Assembly: GCA_035411585.1 (NCBI GenBank)
Contig: DAONTI010000025.1
Location: 1-64,000 of the forward strand
Origin: MWDV01 sp002070715
GTDB taxonomy: Bacteria > Verrucomicrobiota > Verrucomicrobiia > Limisphaerales > MWDV01
DNA: 64,000 nt
Reading direction: 5' to 3'
A program made the position numbers and the translations under genes. The stretch's first letter is position 1. Every line of letters starts with the position of its first letter. Positions 16,900 through 25,904 of this stretch are shown here, one piece after another. The notes beneath the pieces were generated by a model. The model had not been told where the DNA came from, ran no database searches, and saw only the letters and a program-made list of their open reading frames with translations.

Positions 16900-18129
16900 C
16901 TACGGCTTGGCTTTGCTGATGTAGTCTTGGAGCGTTTCTTCGAACTCTTTCCGCGTGTCTGCGTCGTCTGCCATGGCGACGGCTTTTCGCTGAGTGCTGA
17001 TGGCGTCGGTGGTTTTGCCGGAATCAAACAGCGCGCGGGCGTAGGTGTCGAGGATGTTCGCGTCCTTGCCGTCGGACGCGTCCACCGCCGCCGCCGCCAG
17101 CTTGGTGGCCAGGTCCAAGTCGCGGGTTTTGATGCGTTCGTCCGTCAGCAGGATCCAAGCCCACTCGTTCAGTTGCCGCCCATTCCGGATCGAGGTTTCG
17201 CCCAGTTTCCGGCCCAGTTCAGTGAGCTGTTTCGGGTCGCCCATGCCGCTGGCGGCGCGAAAGTAATCCACAAAGATTTTCTGCTGGACCAGGGATTCCT
17301 TGTATTCGGCCAAATTAAAGTCGGAAGGAGCGACGGCGGCGAGCTTCTGCTCCAGCTGGTCCAGCTCGGCCGGGCTTTGGTTCTTGGCGACCGCCATCCG
17401 GTACTCCTGCATGGCTGCGGAAAACTGAATCTGCCGGCGCGCCGCGGCAGCATTGAAACGGCCACCCGTAAAAGTGATTGGTAAACCGTCGACCGTTTCC
17501 GCATCCAGCGCCTCGAGTTCTTGGCCGAGCCGCTCGATCTCCGCTTCACTCTTCCCTGCCTCGATGGCGGCACGAAAGGCCTCATATTTCGCCCGGGCCG
17601 CGCTTTTCTTCCGGGCTTTATCGAGGTCGTATTTGCCGGCCACTATTTCATCGAGGACCTTCTCCAGATTGGCCATGGGATGCCCGTCCCAGACGATGCG
17701 GCCCTGCTTGTCCACGATGAAGGCATGGGGAATCCCCCGGATGCCAAACGCGTCCATGTACCCCTTGCTGGTCTGGCGCTCGTTATCCACGGCCACGGTG
17801 TAATTCATCTGGTCGCCCATCTTGGCGACGAATTTCTTCACCACGTCCGGCTTCTCGGTGCTGATCCCGATGAAGACCACGTCCTTGTGCTTCTTTTGCA
17901 AGGCGGTCAGATGCGGGATGCTGGCGCGGCACGGCGGACACCAAGTCGCCCAGAACTCAACGACGACGACTTGTTTGCCTTTCAGTTTGGCGAGATCCAC
18001 CGCCTGACCTTTAACCCATTCGGCGATGTGCAGAGGAGCGGCGGGATCGCCCAGTTGACCCGCCGCCATGACGACGGGCGAAACGGCCAGCGCCAACAGC
18101 GCCAGCCCAAGGAGCAGTTTTGATTTCAT
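16900..18129 (-). CDS. Exported TlpA/ResA-type thioredoxin-like protein with long C-terminal helical extension
   Basis: A signal peptide (residues 1-24, cut near VMAAGQ) leads into a thioredoxin domain with the active site WCPPC (Cys64, Cys67) and the cis-Pro region GIRGIPHAFIV. The domain ends near residue 170. The remaining roughly 240 residues are mostly helical, with Ala/Lys/Glu-rich stretches and a TPR-like end (DTYARALFDSGKTTDA). Such proteins reduce or isomerise disulfides in the periplasm. The extension is not part of classical TlpA and may bind a partner. ATG at 18129 is the start. Confidence 0.88.
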   Translation of the reverse strand: MKSKLLLGLALLALAVSPVVMAAGQLGDPAAPLHIAEWVKGQAVDLAKLKGKQVVVVEFWATWCPPCRASIPHLTALQKKHKDVVFIGISTEKPDVVKKFVAKMGDQMNYTVAVDNERQTSKGYMDAFGIRGIPHAFIVDKQGRIVWDGHPMANLEKVLDEIVAGKYDLDKARKKSAARAKYEAFRAAIEAGKSEAEIERLGQELEALDAETVDGLPITFTGGRFNAAAARRQIQFSAAMQEYRMAVAKNQSPAELDQLEQKLAAVAPSDFNLAEYKESLVQQKIFVDYFRAASGMGDPKQLTELGRKLGETSIRNGRQLNEWAWILLTDERIKTRDLDLATKLAAAAVDASDGKDANILDTYARALFDSGKTTDAISTQRKAVAMADDADTRKEFEETLQDYISKAKP

Positions 18130-18268
18130 AGGCAATTGGTTTTGGTTACGGGCATTACCAGCGGACTCTAAACCCGCCCCGGGGGCGCGTCAAATGTGGG
18201 ATGGACCACCGACTCAAAAGCCACCTCATAAATGAGCGTCGTCGTCAGCAGCCTGAAAAAAGAATTCG

Positions 18269-18335
18269 CAGATGAAGCGGATTTCCGAGGGTTTTTTCGG
18301 CGCCCCATCTGCGTGAATCAGCGCAATCTGCGGAC
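18269..18335. repeat. Dispersed intergenic repeat, copy A (67 bp)
   Basis: This segment aligns without gaps to 52819-52885 with about 53 of 67 positions identical by hand. The end GCGTGAATCNGCGNAATCTG is the best-conserved half. The flanks pair imperfectly (GCAGAT... with ...ATCTGCG), so the element could fold. It lies in the 274-base gap between the RND gene and the TlpA-like gene. Confidence 0.65.
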
Positions 18336-18403
18336 GCAAGTGCTTACGTGATAGCTTCTAAAGCAGTTTTCCCGGGACAGCATCAGCCGTCTCCCGGACA
18401 GAA

Positions 18404-21400
18404 CTACGGGGAGGAGGCCGGGGCGGTGGTGGACGGCATTTCCTCGGGAATGCGCCAATGTTTCCATTGCAGTTTCCGCGCGACATCGTCCAGCAAGGAA
18501 TAGACCACGGGCGTTACCACCAGCGTGAGCAGCAGGCACAAGGCCTGGCCGCCGATCACAACCACGGCCACGGCGCGCCGTTCCTCCGCGCCCGGCCCGG
18601 TCCCCAGCGCCAGCGGCATCATGCCGGCGATCAGGGTCATGGTGGTCATGAGAATGGGACGCAACCGTTCGCGGTTGCCGCGCAGGATGGCGTCGGGGCG
18701 GGTCAGGCCGGCGGCGCGCAATTTGTTCATGTGGTCAATCTGTAGAATGGCGTTTTTCTTGACCACCCCGAACAAGACGAGCAAGCCCAGGGCGGAATAG
18801 AGGTTGATGGTTTGATGGGCCACCAGCAACGAGAGGAACGCAAAGGGCACGGAAAGGGGCAGCGACAGCAGAATGGTGAACGGATGCACCAGGCTCTCAA
18901 ATTGCGACGCCAGAATGATGTACATCAGGATGACGGAGAGGAGAAACGCCCAAAGAAATTCGCGGAAGGTGCGCTCCAGTTCGCGCGCGCGCCCGGACAC
19001 CCGCGTCGAATAACCGGTGGGCAAACCCATCTGCTCAACCTCGGCCCGGAGCGCGGCGATGCGGTCGGCTTGGGCGTAGCCTTGGTCGCGGTTCACCGCC
19101 GCCCGCAAGCTGACCTGCCGTTGGCGGTCCAACCGGTCAATGCGCGACGCGGTGGTTGTGGGAACGAGACGCACGAGATTGTCCAGCCGGGCGAGGCCGC
19201 CGCCTTGGCGCGGCACGAACAGGCGGGCGATGGTGTCGGCGTCGTTGCGGTCGCCTTCGCGCAGGCGGACCTGCACGTCGTAATCCTCGTTCATGCGTTC
19301 GTCGCGGAATCGGGTGACACGGTCGTCGCCGCCCACCATGATGCGCAACGCGGTGGCGATGTCTTCGGTGTCCACGCCGAGGTTGGCGGCGCGCTCGCGG
19401 TCAATTTCCACACGCAACTCCGGTTTATCCAACTTCAGGGTGATGTCCGCGTCGAGCAGGCCAAGCCGGGGCGCGTTTTGGCGCAGGTGTTCGGCGTAAT
19501 CAAAGAGTTCGTCGAGGTCCGGTCCCAGCAGGGCGAAATCTATGTCAAAATTCGGGCCGCCGCCGATGAAGGTTTGCGGATTGCGCACCACCGCACGGAT
19601 GTCGGGAAACTGGCGCAAGCGCCGCCGGATTTCCTGTTGGACCTCGTGCTGGCTGTAGTTGCCCTGGAATGCGCGCCAGGGCGGCCATTGCAACAGCCGC
19701 GCCCAGCCAAAGGTGCGTTCCTCGTGCGGGGCCAGGCGGATGTAGAAATTGGCGTTGTTCATGCCGCCGAGGAAGCTGCTGCCAACAGTGGCGAGCACGA
19801 AGCGGACGGACGGTAATTCGCGCAACTGCGCCTCGATCCGCAGGGCCACGTCATTGATGGCGCCCAGCCCCGTCCCTTCGGGCGTGGTGATGCGGACGTC
19901 AAATTCGCCCTCGTCCACGTTGCTTGGGAGGTATTCCTGGCGCACGAATTGATAGAGCGGCCCGGCGGAAATCATGACCAGCACCGCCAGCGCCGCCACC
20001 AGCCAGCGCCACCGCAGCGCCCGACGCAGCAGCCCCATGTAAAACCGGTCAATCCAGTAGTAGAACCCGGTGCGGGATTTCGGCCCGGCAGCGCCGGCCT
20101 CACCCTCGCCGGTGCGCAACAAACGCGCGCTCATCATCGGCGTGAGGGTGAACGACACCAACAAGCTGACCAGCACAGCGACCGCCGAGGTGATGCCAAA
20201 TTGATAAAGAAAACGCCCCGAGATGCTGGACATGAAAGAAACCGGCACAAAAATCACCACCAGACTGAAGGTAGTGGCCATGACGGCCAGGCCAATTTCC
20301 GCCGTCGCCGCGCGGGCCGCCTCGAACGGGCGCATTTTCTTCTCCTCGATGAAGCGGAAAATGTTTTCCAACACCACGATGGCGTCGTCAATGACGATGC
20401 CGACCATCAGCACGAGCGCCAGCATGGTGACGCTGTTCAGGGTGAATCCGAGCGCCTTCATCATGCCGAACGACGAAATCACCGAGGCGGGAATGGCCAC
20501 GGCGGCGATGACCATGGCGCGCCAGTTGCGCATGAAGAGGAGCACGACGAGACACGCCAGAATACTGCCCAGCACGAGGTGCGTTTTGATCTCGTGCAAG
20601 GCCTGGTAAATGTAGCGGGACTGGTCGCGGATGATTTCCACGCGCAGATCGTCGGGCAATTGCGCCTCCAACTCGTGCAGCCGGGCCTTCACGCCCTCGA
20701 TGACGGCGACGGTGTTGGCCCCGGATTGGCGGATGACTTCCAACGCGACGTTGGGCTGGCCGTTGAGCCGGGCCAGCGAGCGTTGCTCCTTGGTCCCGTC
20801 CTCGGCCCAACCAATATCGCGCACACGGATGGGCGAGCCGTTCCGGGTGGCGACGACCAGTTCATTGAACGCCGTCGCATCCTCAAGCCGGCCCATCGTG
20901 CGAAGGGTTTGCTCGCGCTGTTCGGTGGTGACGTTGCCGCCGGGGGTGTTCGCGTTTTGCCGGGCGACGGCGCTGCGCACCGCGGTGATCGGAATCCCGT
21001 AGGCCGCGAGCCGGTCGGCATCCACCCAAACGTTGATGGCCCGGCTGAGGCCGCCGATCACATTCACTTCGCCCACCCCGGGGGAGCGTTCCAAGTGGGT
21101 TTTGATGATCTTGTCCGCGATCTCCGTCAACTCGCGGTGCGAACGTTCGCCGGACAAGGCCAGTGACAAGACCGGTTGCTGATCGGTATCGGACTTGGAA
21201 ATGATGGGCGGGTCCATGTCCCGCGGCAAAATGCGCAACACCGTGGCCACGCGATCGCGCACGTCCTGCGCCGCCACGTCAATGTCCCGGTTTAGGTTGA
21301 AGGTGACGATGATGAACGCCGTGCCGGAACCGCACACCGAGCGTAATTCATCAATGCCTTCAATGGTGTTGACGACTTCCTCGATGGGCTGCGCCACCTG

Positions 21401-21586
21401 CGATTCCATCTCCGCCGGAGAGGCGCCGGGCAACCGCGCGCTGATGCGCACGACCGGGATGTCCACCGAAGGAAACCGGTCCACGCCCAGATTCATGTAG
21501 CCGGCCACGCCGACTACCACCAGCGACAGCACGATCATAGTCGCGAATACAGGGCGGCGGATGCAGATTTCAGCGAGCTTTTGCAC
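18404..21586 (-). CDS. RND-family multidrug efflux inner-membrane transporter (AcrB-like)
   Basis: A 1060-residue proton-driven pump protein of normal family length, starting from GTG with the typical opening LAEICIRRPVFATMIVLSLVV. Two sets of transmembrane helices flank two large periplasmic loops. The proton-relay helix MVGIVIDDAIVVLENIFR with the Asp pair is present. It should assemble with the membrane-fusion protein encoded just upstream (21735-22862, 148 bases away) to export toxic compounds or lipids. No outer-membrane TolC-type gene follows within the window, so the pump must borrow one from elsewhere. Confidence 0.95.
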   Translation of the reverse strand: MQKLAEICIRRPVFATMIVLSLVVVGVAGYMNLGVDRFPSVDIPVVRISARLPGASPAEMESQVAQPIEEVVNTIEGIDELRSVCGSGTAFIIVTFNLNRDIDVAAQDVRDRVATVLRILPRDMDPPIISKSDTDQQPVLSLALSGERSHRELTEIADKIIKTHLERSPGVGEVNVIGGLSRAINVWVDADRLAAYGIPITAVRSAVARQNANTPGGNVTTEQREQTLRTMGRLEDATAFNELVVATRNGSPIRVRDIGWAEDGTKEQRSLARLNGQPNVALEVIRQSGANTVAVIEGVKARLHELEAQLPDDLRVEIIRDQSRYIYQALHEIKTHLVLGSILACLVVLLFMRNWRAMVIAAVAIPASVISSFGMMKALGFTLNSVTMLALVLMVGIVIDDAIVVLENIFRFIEEKKMRPFEAARAATAEIGLAVMATTFSLVVIFVPVSFMSSISGRFLYQFGITSAVAVLVSLLVSFTLTPMMSARLLRTGEGEAGAAGPKSRTGFYYWIDRFYMGLLRRALRWRWLVAALAVLVMISAGPLYQFVRQEYLPSNVDEGEFDVRITTPEGTGLGAINDVALRIEAQLRELPSVRFVLATVGSSFLGGMNNANFYIRLAPHEERTFGWARLLQWPPWRAFQGNYSQHEVQQEIRRRLRQFPDIRAVVRNPQTFIGGGPNFDIDFALLGPDLDELFDYAEHLRQNAPRLGLLDADITLKLDKPELRVEIDRERAANLGVDTEDIATALRIMVGGDDRVTRFRDERMNEDYDVQVRLREGDRNDADTIARLFVPRQGGGLARLDNLVRLVPTTTASRIDRLDRQRQVSLRAAVNRDQGYAQADRIAALRAEVEQMGLPTGYSTRVSGRARELERTFREFLWAFLLSVILMYIILASQFESLVHPFTILLSLPLSVPFAFLSLLVAHQTINLYSALGLLVLFGVVKKNAILQIDHMNKLRAAGLTRPDAILRGNRERLRPILMTTMTLIAGMMPLALGTGPGAEERRAVAVVVIGGQALCLLLTLVVTPVVYSLLDDVARKLQWKHWRIPEEMPSTTAPASSP

Positions 21587-21734
21587 GGCGAACCATTATC
21601 GGGCGGGACACAGGGTAAACTTCATCCATCGCTCAGCACCCGGCCTCTCCTCTCCCGCTTGCCGGCGGCGACTGGCGGACTTCAAAATAGGGGCGTCAGG
21701 CGTCATGGAAATCTTGCTTCGGCACTGGCGGATT

Positions 21735-22862
21735 TCATTTGGCGGCGCCGTGGGCGGTACCGGGAGTGGGGTGGCCCGCCTGCGCGGCATTGGTGGTGAG
21801 GGCTTGACCGGTGCGCAAGCCGCCCGGTTCGAGCACCACTGGATCTCCCGCCACCAACCCCGACGTGATTTCAATCCAATCCGGTCCGCAGCGTCCCGTG
21901 GTCACGATCCGTTCGACCGCCTTGTTGTCTTTGACCGTAATGACTTTTTCCAGCCCCGCAAAGGTGGTCAACGCCTCGGTGGGGACGCTCAATCCGGGTT
22001 CATGTTCGTTGACGACGATTTGGGCGCGGACAAACAACCCGGGACGCAGCCCGCCGCGGGCCGGCACATCAGCCTCGACAATCAACATGCGGGTGGATTC
22101 CTGAAGATCCGGGGCGATGCGGGTGAGTTGTCCGCTGTAAACATTAGTATCGCCTTCCACGGTGACGCGCACGATCTGGTGAAGGCGCACGGCGGGGGCG
22201 TCGCGTTCGGGCACTTCCAGTCGCAACCGGAGCGGATCAGTTTTAACCAGCCGCATGATGGGCGTGCCAATCGCCGCGTAAGCGCCGGCGCTCAAAATCC
22301 GTTCCGCGATCACGCCGCCGAACGGCGCTTTCACGCGCGAACGGGCGAGATTCAACTGCGCCACCGCATCGGCGGCTTCGGCGGCTTTGACTTCCGCCTT
22401 GGCCTGATCATTCTCGGCGATGGCCTGATCCAATTCGCTGGAGGAGGCGATGTTGTCGCGGCGCAGATCCTCGACGCGCTGGAGATTTTGGGCGGCGTTG
22501 CCGGCGGCGGCCTGGGCGCGGGCCAGATTGGCGGCGGATTGGCGGGCGAGCGCGTCGTAGGAGGTGGTATCAATCAATGCCAGTTCCTGCCCGACGGTCA
22601 CGCGGTCGCCGAGGTCCGCGTGCGTGGCCTCAATTTGGCCGGCGACCTGGGCGGCGACCACGGCCTCGTCCTGCGCGCGCAACGTGCCGACGACGTGTAA
22701 CACCCGTTCCATCGGATGCCAGTCCGCCGCGCCGACCCGCACCACGCGCGCCGGGGCTTCGCCGCGTTCCGCCGGACGTTTGGCATCCGCCGGGCCGCAT
22801 CCCATCAACCACAGCCCCGCCAAACCCACGAGGAGTGGCGTTACGGCTAATCCGCATTTCAT
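21735..22862 (-). CDS. RND efflux periplasmic adaptor (membrane fusion) lipoprotein
   Basis: This 375-residue protein has a lipoprotein signal with Cys22 in LWLMGCG. A barrel-sandwich/lipoyl segment (AQVAGQIEATHADLGDRVTVGQ) and an alpha-helical hairpin rich in Ala and Gln (about 110-175) follow. The second lipoyl half is RVKAPFGGVIAERILSAGA, with a beta-barrel domain beyond. It links the RND pump at 18404-21586 to an outer-membrane channel. ATG at 22862 is chosen for the lipoprotein signal; the frame upstream to 23045 is an artefact. It is the first gene of the pump operon. Confidence 0.93.
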   Translation of the reverse strand: MKCGLAVTPLLVGLAGLWLMGCGPADAKRPAERGEAPARVVRVGAADWHPMERVLHVVGTLRAQDEAVVAAQVAGQIEATHADLGDRVTVGQELALIDTTSYDALARQSAANLARAQAAAGNAAQNLQRVEDLRRDNIASSSELDQAIAENDQAKAEVKAAEAADAVAQLNLARSRVKAPFGGVIAERILSAGAYAAIGTPIMRLVKTDPLRLRLEVPERDAPAVRLHQIVRVTVEGDTNVYSGQLTRIAPDLQESTRMLIVEADVPARGGLRPGLFVRAQIVVNEHEPGLSVPTEALTTFAGLEKVITVKDNKAVERIVTTGRCGPDWIEITSGLVAGDPVVLEPGGLRTGQALTTNAAQAGHPTPGTAHGAAK

Positions 22863-22986
22863 CCCGGTACTGTACGCGAAGCAAACGGGTCTGGCGACGG
22901 TAAAGCGCGGACAATTTCGGAAATCCCCCTTGCCGCATGACCCGCGAAATACCCGGAAAGACGACGGCGAATAAATCCCATTCCGA

Positions 22987-24651
22987 TTAAAGACTGGTTT
23001 GCAACCGGCGCAGGTCTTGGTCCAAGGTTTGCAGATCCGCCTCAAGCGCGCGGACCAGTTGGGGTGCCGCAGCGAGCTGACCGGTGGCGGCGGCCTGCTC
23101 CAGATCCCCGCACAATTGTCCGATGTGCGTCACGCCGAACTGCGCCACCGTGCCTTTCAAGGTGTGCGCGGCCCGGCGCAAGAGGGCGGGGTCCTCAGTT
23201 TGCAGTGCCTGACGGATTTGTCCGCATAATCCGGGCGTGGTTTCAAAATAGAGACGCACCAAGTCGCGCAACAAATGGGTGTCGCCTTCCAGCTCCCGGA
23301 GGAGACGGGCCTGGTCCAAGCCGGAAGATGGCAGGGCGGTGTTGGGCGGCGCGGGCGTCAGAGCGCGGGCGATGGCTTGGGCGAGTTCCGGGCGGCGGAC
23401 CGGTTTGCTCACGTATTCATCCGCGCCGGCGGCCAGACAACGTTCGCGATCACCTTTGAGCGCGTGGGCGGTGACCGACACAATGGGCAGCCGCCGGTTT
23501 CCGGTGGCGGCTTCGTCGGCGCGGATATGGCGGATGACTTCAAAGCCATCCATCCCGGGCATCTGCATATCCAACAACAACAGGTCAAACGAATCCCGCG
23601 CCAGCGCGGCGAGGGCTTCCTGGCCGTCGTCGGCCAAGACCACCGCATGCCCCATCCGCCCGAGCATGGACACCGCGACTTCGCGATTCACGGCGTTGTC
23701 CTCCGCCAACAACACGTGCAACCGGCGCAGCGTCACCAAGGGCCCGGACGGAGGTGCGGGCGGCAGTTCGGTGCCGATGCCAAGGGCCAAGGTGAAATGA
23801 AAGCGGCTGCCTTGGCCGGGCGCGCTCTCCACCCAAATCCGTCCGCCCATCCGCTGGCACAGCCGGTTGGAGATGGCCAACCCCAGCCCGGTGCCGCCGT
23901 AGCGGCGGCTAATGGAACTATCGGCCTGGGAAAAGGGATGGAACAACAGCGCTTGCTTTTCCAAGGGAATGCCGATGCCGGTATCGCTGACACAGAAATG
24001 AAATAGTTCGCGGTCCGGCGCCGGCTCGGCACCGGCTCCCGGCGGCAGGGCCCGCGTGAATTGGGTGGTATCCGCCCCCGCGCGCGTCACGGTCACCTTG
24101 ACGCGGCCCCGGTGGGTGAACTTGATCGCGTTGCCGACCAAATTGAATAAAATCTGCCGGAGCCGGCTGGCGTCGCCCACCAGGATGTCCGGCACGCCGT
24201 CCGCCACTTCTCGATGCAGTTCGAGTTTTTTCCGTTCCGCCTCCACGCTCAACGCCTTGAGCACATGCTGGAGTACGGATGCCAGGGAAAAAGGTTCCGG
24301 ATGCAGTTCGAGTTTGCCGGCATTGATCTTGGAAAAATCCAACAAGTCATTGATGAGCGCGAGCAGTCCTTCAGCGGCGCCTTGGGCCGCTTCCAGATGC
24401 CGCCGTTGTTGGGGAGAAAGCTGGGTTTCCAACACCAAATCCGTGAGCCCGAGAATGGCGTTCATGGGCGTGCGGATTTCATGGCTCATGTTGGCCAGAA
24501 ATTCCAGTTGCGCGCGGTTGGCTGTCGCCAGGCGCTCACATAACTCACAAGGTGGCTCGCCCGAAGCCAAGGCCGGGGTGGGGGCCGCCACGGAAGCACC
24601 GGCCGCACAGGCGGGGGAAGCCGGATGAGGCGCGGTGGATATTTCCTTCAT
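22987..24651 (-). CDS. Cytosolic hybrid histidine kinase: HisKA-HATPase-REC-HPt
   Basis: This 554-residue kinase lacks any membrane or sensor domain. HisKA has His57 in ANMSHEIRTPMNAI. The HATPase has N-box NLVGNAIKF, DTGIGIP and GTGLGLAIS. A receiver follows with LLLLDMQMPGMDG, and a C-terminal HPt has its His in AAHTLKGTVAQFG. A short Cys pair (PPCELC) lies just before HisKA. The architecture suggests an internal phosphorelay that receives its signal from another protein. ATG at 24651 is preferred over GTG at 24660. A separate single-domain regulator (15503) is a possible final acceptor, with no direct evidence. Confidence 0.93.
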   Translation of the reverse strand: MKEISTAPHPASPACAAGASVAAPTPALASGEPPCELCERLATANRAQLEFLANMSHEIRTPMNAILGLTDLVLETQLSPQQRRHLEAAQGAAEGLLALINDLLDFSKINAGKLELHPEPFSLASVLQHVLKALSVEAERKKLELHREVADGVPDILVGDASRLRQILFNLVGNAIKFTHRGRVKVTVTRAGADTTQFTRALPPGAGAEPAPDRELFHFCVSDTGIGIPLEKQALLFHPFSQADSSISRRYGGTGLGLAISNRLCQRMGGRIWVESAPGQGSRFHFTLALGIGTELPPAPPSGPLVTLRRLHVLLAEDNAVNREVAVSMLGRMGHAVVLADDGQEALAALARDSFDLLLLDMQMPGMDGFEVIRHIRADEAATGNRRLPIVSVTAHALKGDRERCLAAGADEYVSKPVRRPELAQAIARALTPAPPNTALPSSGLDQARLLRELEGDTHLLRDLVRLYFETTPGLCGQIRQALQTEDPALLRRAAHTLKGTVAQFGVTHIGQLCGDLEQAAATGQLAAAPQLVRALEADLQTLDQDLRRLQTSL

Positions 24652-24667
24652 GCGCGGCACACTCCGG

Positions 24668-25159
24668 TCAGGGCGCGGCGGACGGGGTGGGCGCGAATTC
24701 GTTCAGGTCCAATTCCCCCGTCCCCGAAAAACGCACGCGCCGTTCGCCGCCGTTCCGGACGACATACAGCACACTCTCCACGCGGTAAGCGAGCCTCCGC
24801 TGTTCGAGCAGCGGTTTGATCCGCCGGGCCAAAGCCAGGTTGCGCAGGTACACGGGGATGTCCTGCGTGGTGGAACTCAAGCGGGGCAGCGTGACCGTTT
24901 CGCCGAAGAGCCCGTCGCCCACCAGCACGCCATCGAGATAAAACTTATACACACCACCGGTCAGGGTGATGGCGTCGGGCATCTCGTTTTGCAGACGCAC
25001 GGTGAAGGACGCAGTCGTTTCCCACAAAGTGCCGCTCTGTAACGAGACATTGACAAGCCGGAGCTGGACGCCCGGGGAGGATCGGGGCGTGGCACAACCC
25101 CCGCCGCCCAGCAGGATCGCCATCAGTCCAATGACGCCCCATCGAATGCAGGCTTTCAT
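24668..25159 (-). CDS. Putative lipoprotein with LEA14/WHy-like beta domain
   Basis: The 163-residue protein has a short hydrophobic signal ending in GGGGC (Cys22, an imperfect lipobox). A single beta-sandwich-like domain follows with alternating hydrophobic positions (VQLRLVNVSLQSG, TASFTVRLQNEMPDAITLTGGVYKFYLDG). This layout matches the LEA14/water-stress domain found in small bacterial lipoproteins. Function is unknown; association with the cell envelope is inferred. It lies just upstream of the hybrid kinase gene on the same strand (16-base gap). ATG at 25159 is chosen for the signal; another ATG lies four codons earlier. Confidence 0.72.
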   Translation of the reverse strand: MKACIRWGVIGLMAILLGGGGCATPRSSPGVQLRLVNVSLQSGTLWETTASFTVRLQNEMPDAITLTGGVYKFYLDGVLVGDGLFGETVTLPRLSSTTQDIPVYLRNLALARRIKPLLEQRRLAYRVESVLYVVRNGGERRVRFSGTGELDLNEFAPTPSAAP

Positions 25160-25370
25160 GGCGTGAATCATAGCAGGGGTTGAGAAAGCATTCCAATTGA
25201 CGCGTCCCAATGCTTCGCTGAAGACGGCTTAACCTTGGCGATTGATCGCGGCTTAATTTTTCCTCCAACCGCCGCTTTCCCCCGGCGTTAAACCATTGGG
25301 GAAGCCTTGAGCCGGCGGGAAAGACGCAGAGAAACTAAAGACCGATTGCCTGCCCTTCACATCCGAAATC

Positions 25371-25401
25371 GGGTGCCGGCCAACAAAGCGGGCCGGCACC
25401 C
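25371..25401. terminator. Perfect 11-bp GC hairpin downstream of the CxxC lipoprotein gene
   Basis: GGGTGCCGGCC (25371-25381) and GGCCGGCACCC (25391-25401) form a perfect stem with a 9-base loop. It lies 36 bases after the stop of the minus-strand lipoprotein gene. No T-run follows on either strand, so it may be an RNA-stabilising hairpin or a weak terminator. Confidence 0.45.
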
Positions 25402-25436
25402 GGCGGGATCTGCAGTTTGCCACTGCGGGCGTAGTC

Positions 25437-25850
25437 TTACTTCTTTCCGCCCAGCATGCCACTAACGGCCTCGGCGGCTTTGGATGTGGCCTGCTGAGAA
25501 AGCGCCTGCTGGATGGTGGTCTTGAGGTCGCCCACCGTCTTCTGTTGCTCAGGGGTGAGCTTCAGATTCGCAAGCTGCGCCAGAAGGCCGGATGCTTCGT
25601 TATATTTCTTGGCCTCCACCAAGCTTCGGACCTGGTTGATCAGGTCCTGGGCCTTGTCGGCCGCCTGCCCGGCCAGGGCTTTCACCTGGTCGGCAGCTTG
25701 CGCCGCTGCGTCCGACAGGTCTCCGGCCGCGGGCGCGGCGTTTTGCGATGGGCCCGCTGCATCGTTGCAGGTATCACACTTGCCGCAACCCAGCACCCAG
25801 ACGACCGCCGCAAGGGCGAAGCCATACGAAAGAAAAGAGCGAAGTTTCAT
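25437..25850 (-). CDS. Small Cys-rich-headed, helical lipoprotein of unknown function
   Basis: A signal ending in the lipobox VLGC (Cys22) is followed at once by CGKCDTCND, giving a CxxC pair beside the lipid anchor. An Ala/Gln/Asp-rich helical region follows (about 45-125). The rest looks like a coiled rod. I do not recognise the family. The start ATG at 25850 has no visible ribosome-binding site because the 54 bases upstream are filled by the terminator of the OmcB-like gene. That suggests regulated read-through or a promoter inside the upstream gene. Confidence 0.75.
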   Translation of the reverse strand: MKLRSFLSYGFALAAVVWVLGCGKCDTCNDAAGPSQNAAPAAGDLSDAAAQAADQVKALAGQAADKAQDLINQVRSLVEAKKYNEASGLLAQLANLKLTPEQQKTVGDLKTTIQQALSQQATSKAAEAVSGMLGGKK

Positions 25851-25853
25851 ATC

Positions 25854-25886
25854 AAAAAAGCCGGGCCGGCTGGTGGGCCGGCCCGG
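25854..25886 (-). terminator. Strong intrinsic terminator of the OmcB-like gene
   Basis: On the minus strand CCGGGCCGGC (25886-25877) and GCCGGCCCGG (25870-25861) pair perfectly over 10 GC-rich bp with a six-base loop and are followed by TTTTTT (25859-25854). The T-run ends three bases before the ATG of the downstream lipoprotein gene. Confidence 0.85.
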
Positions 25887-25904
25887 CAGGTTGATGGTTA
25901 TGGA

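Noticed and set aside
18812..21166. Two long plus-strand frames opposite the RND transporter gene
   Set aside because: Both lie fully antisense to a clear transporter with conserved motifs and show no family-like segments.
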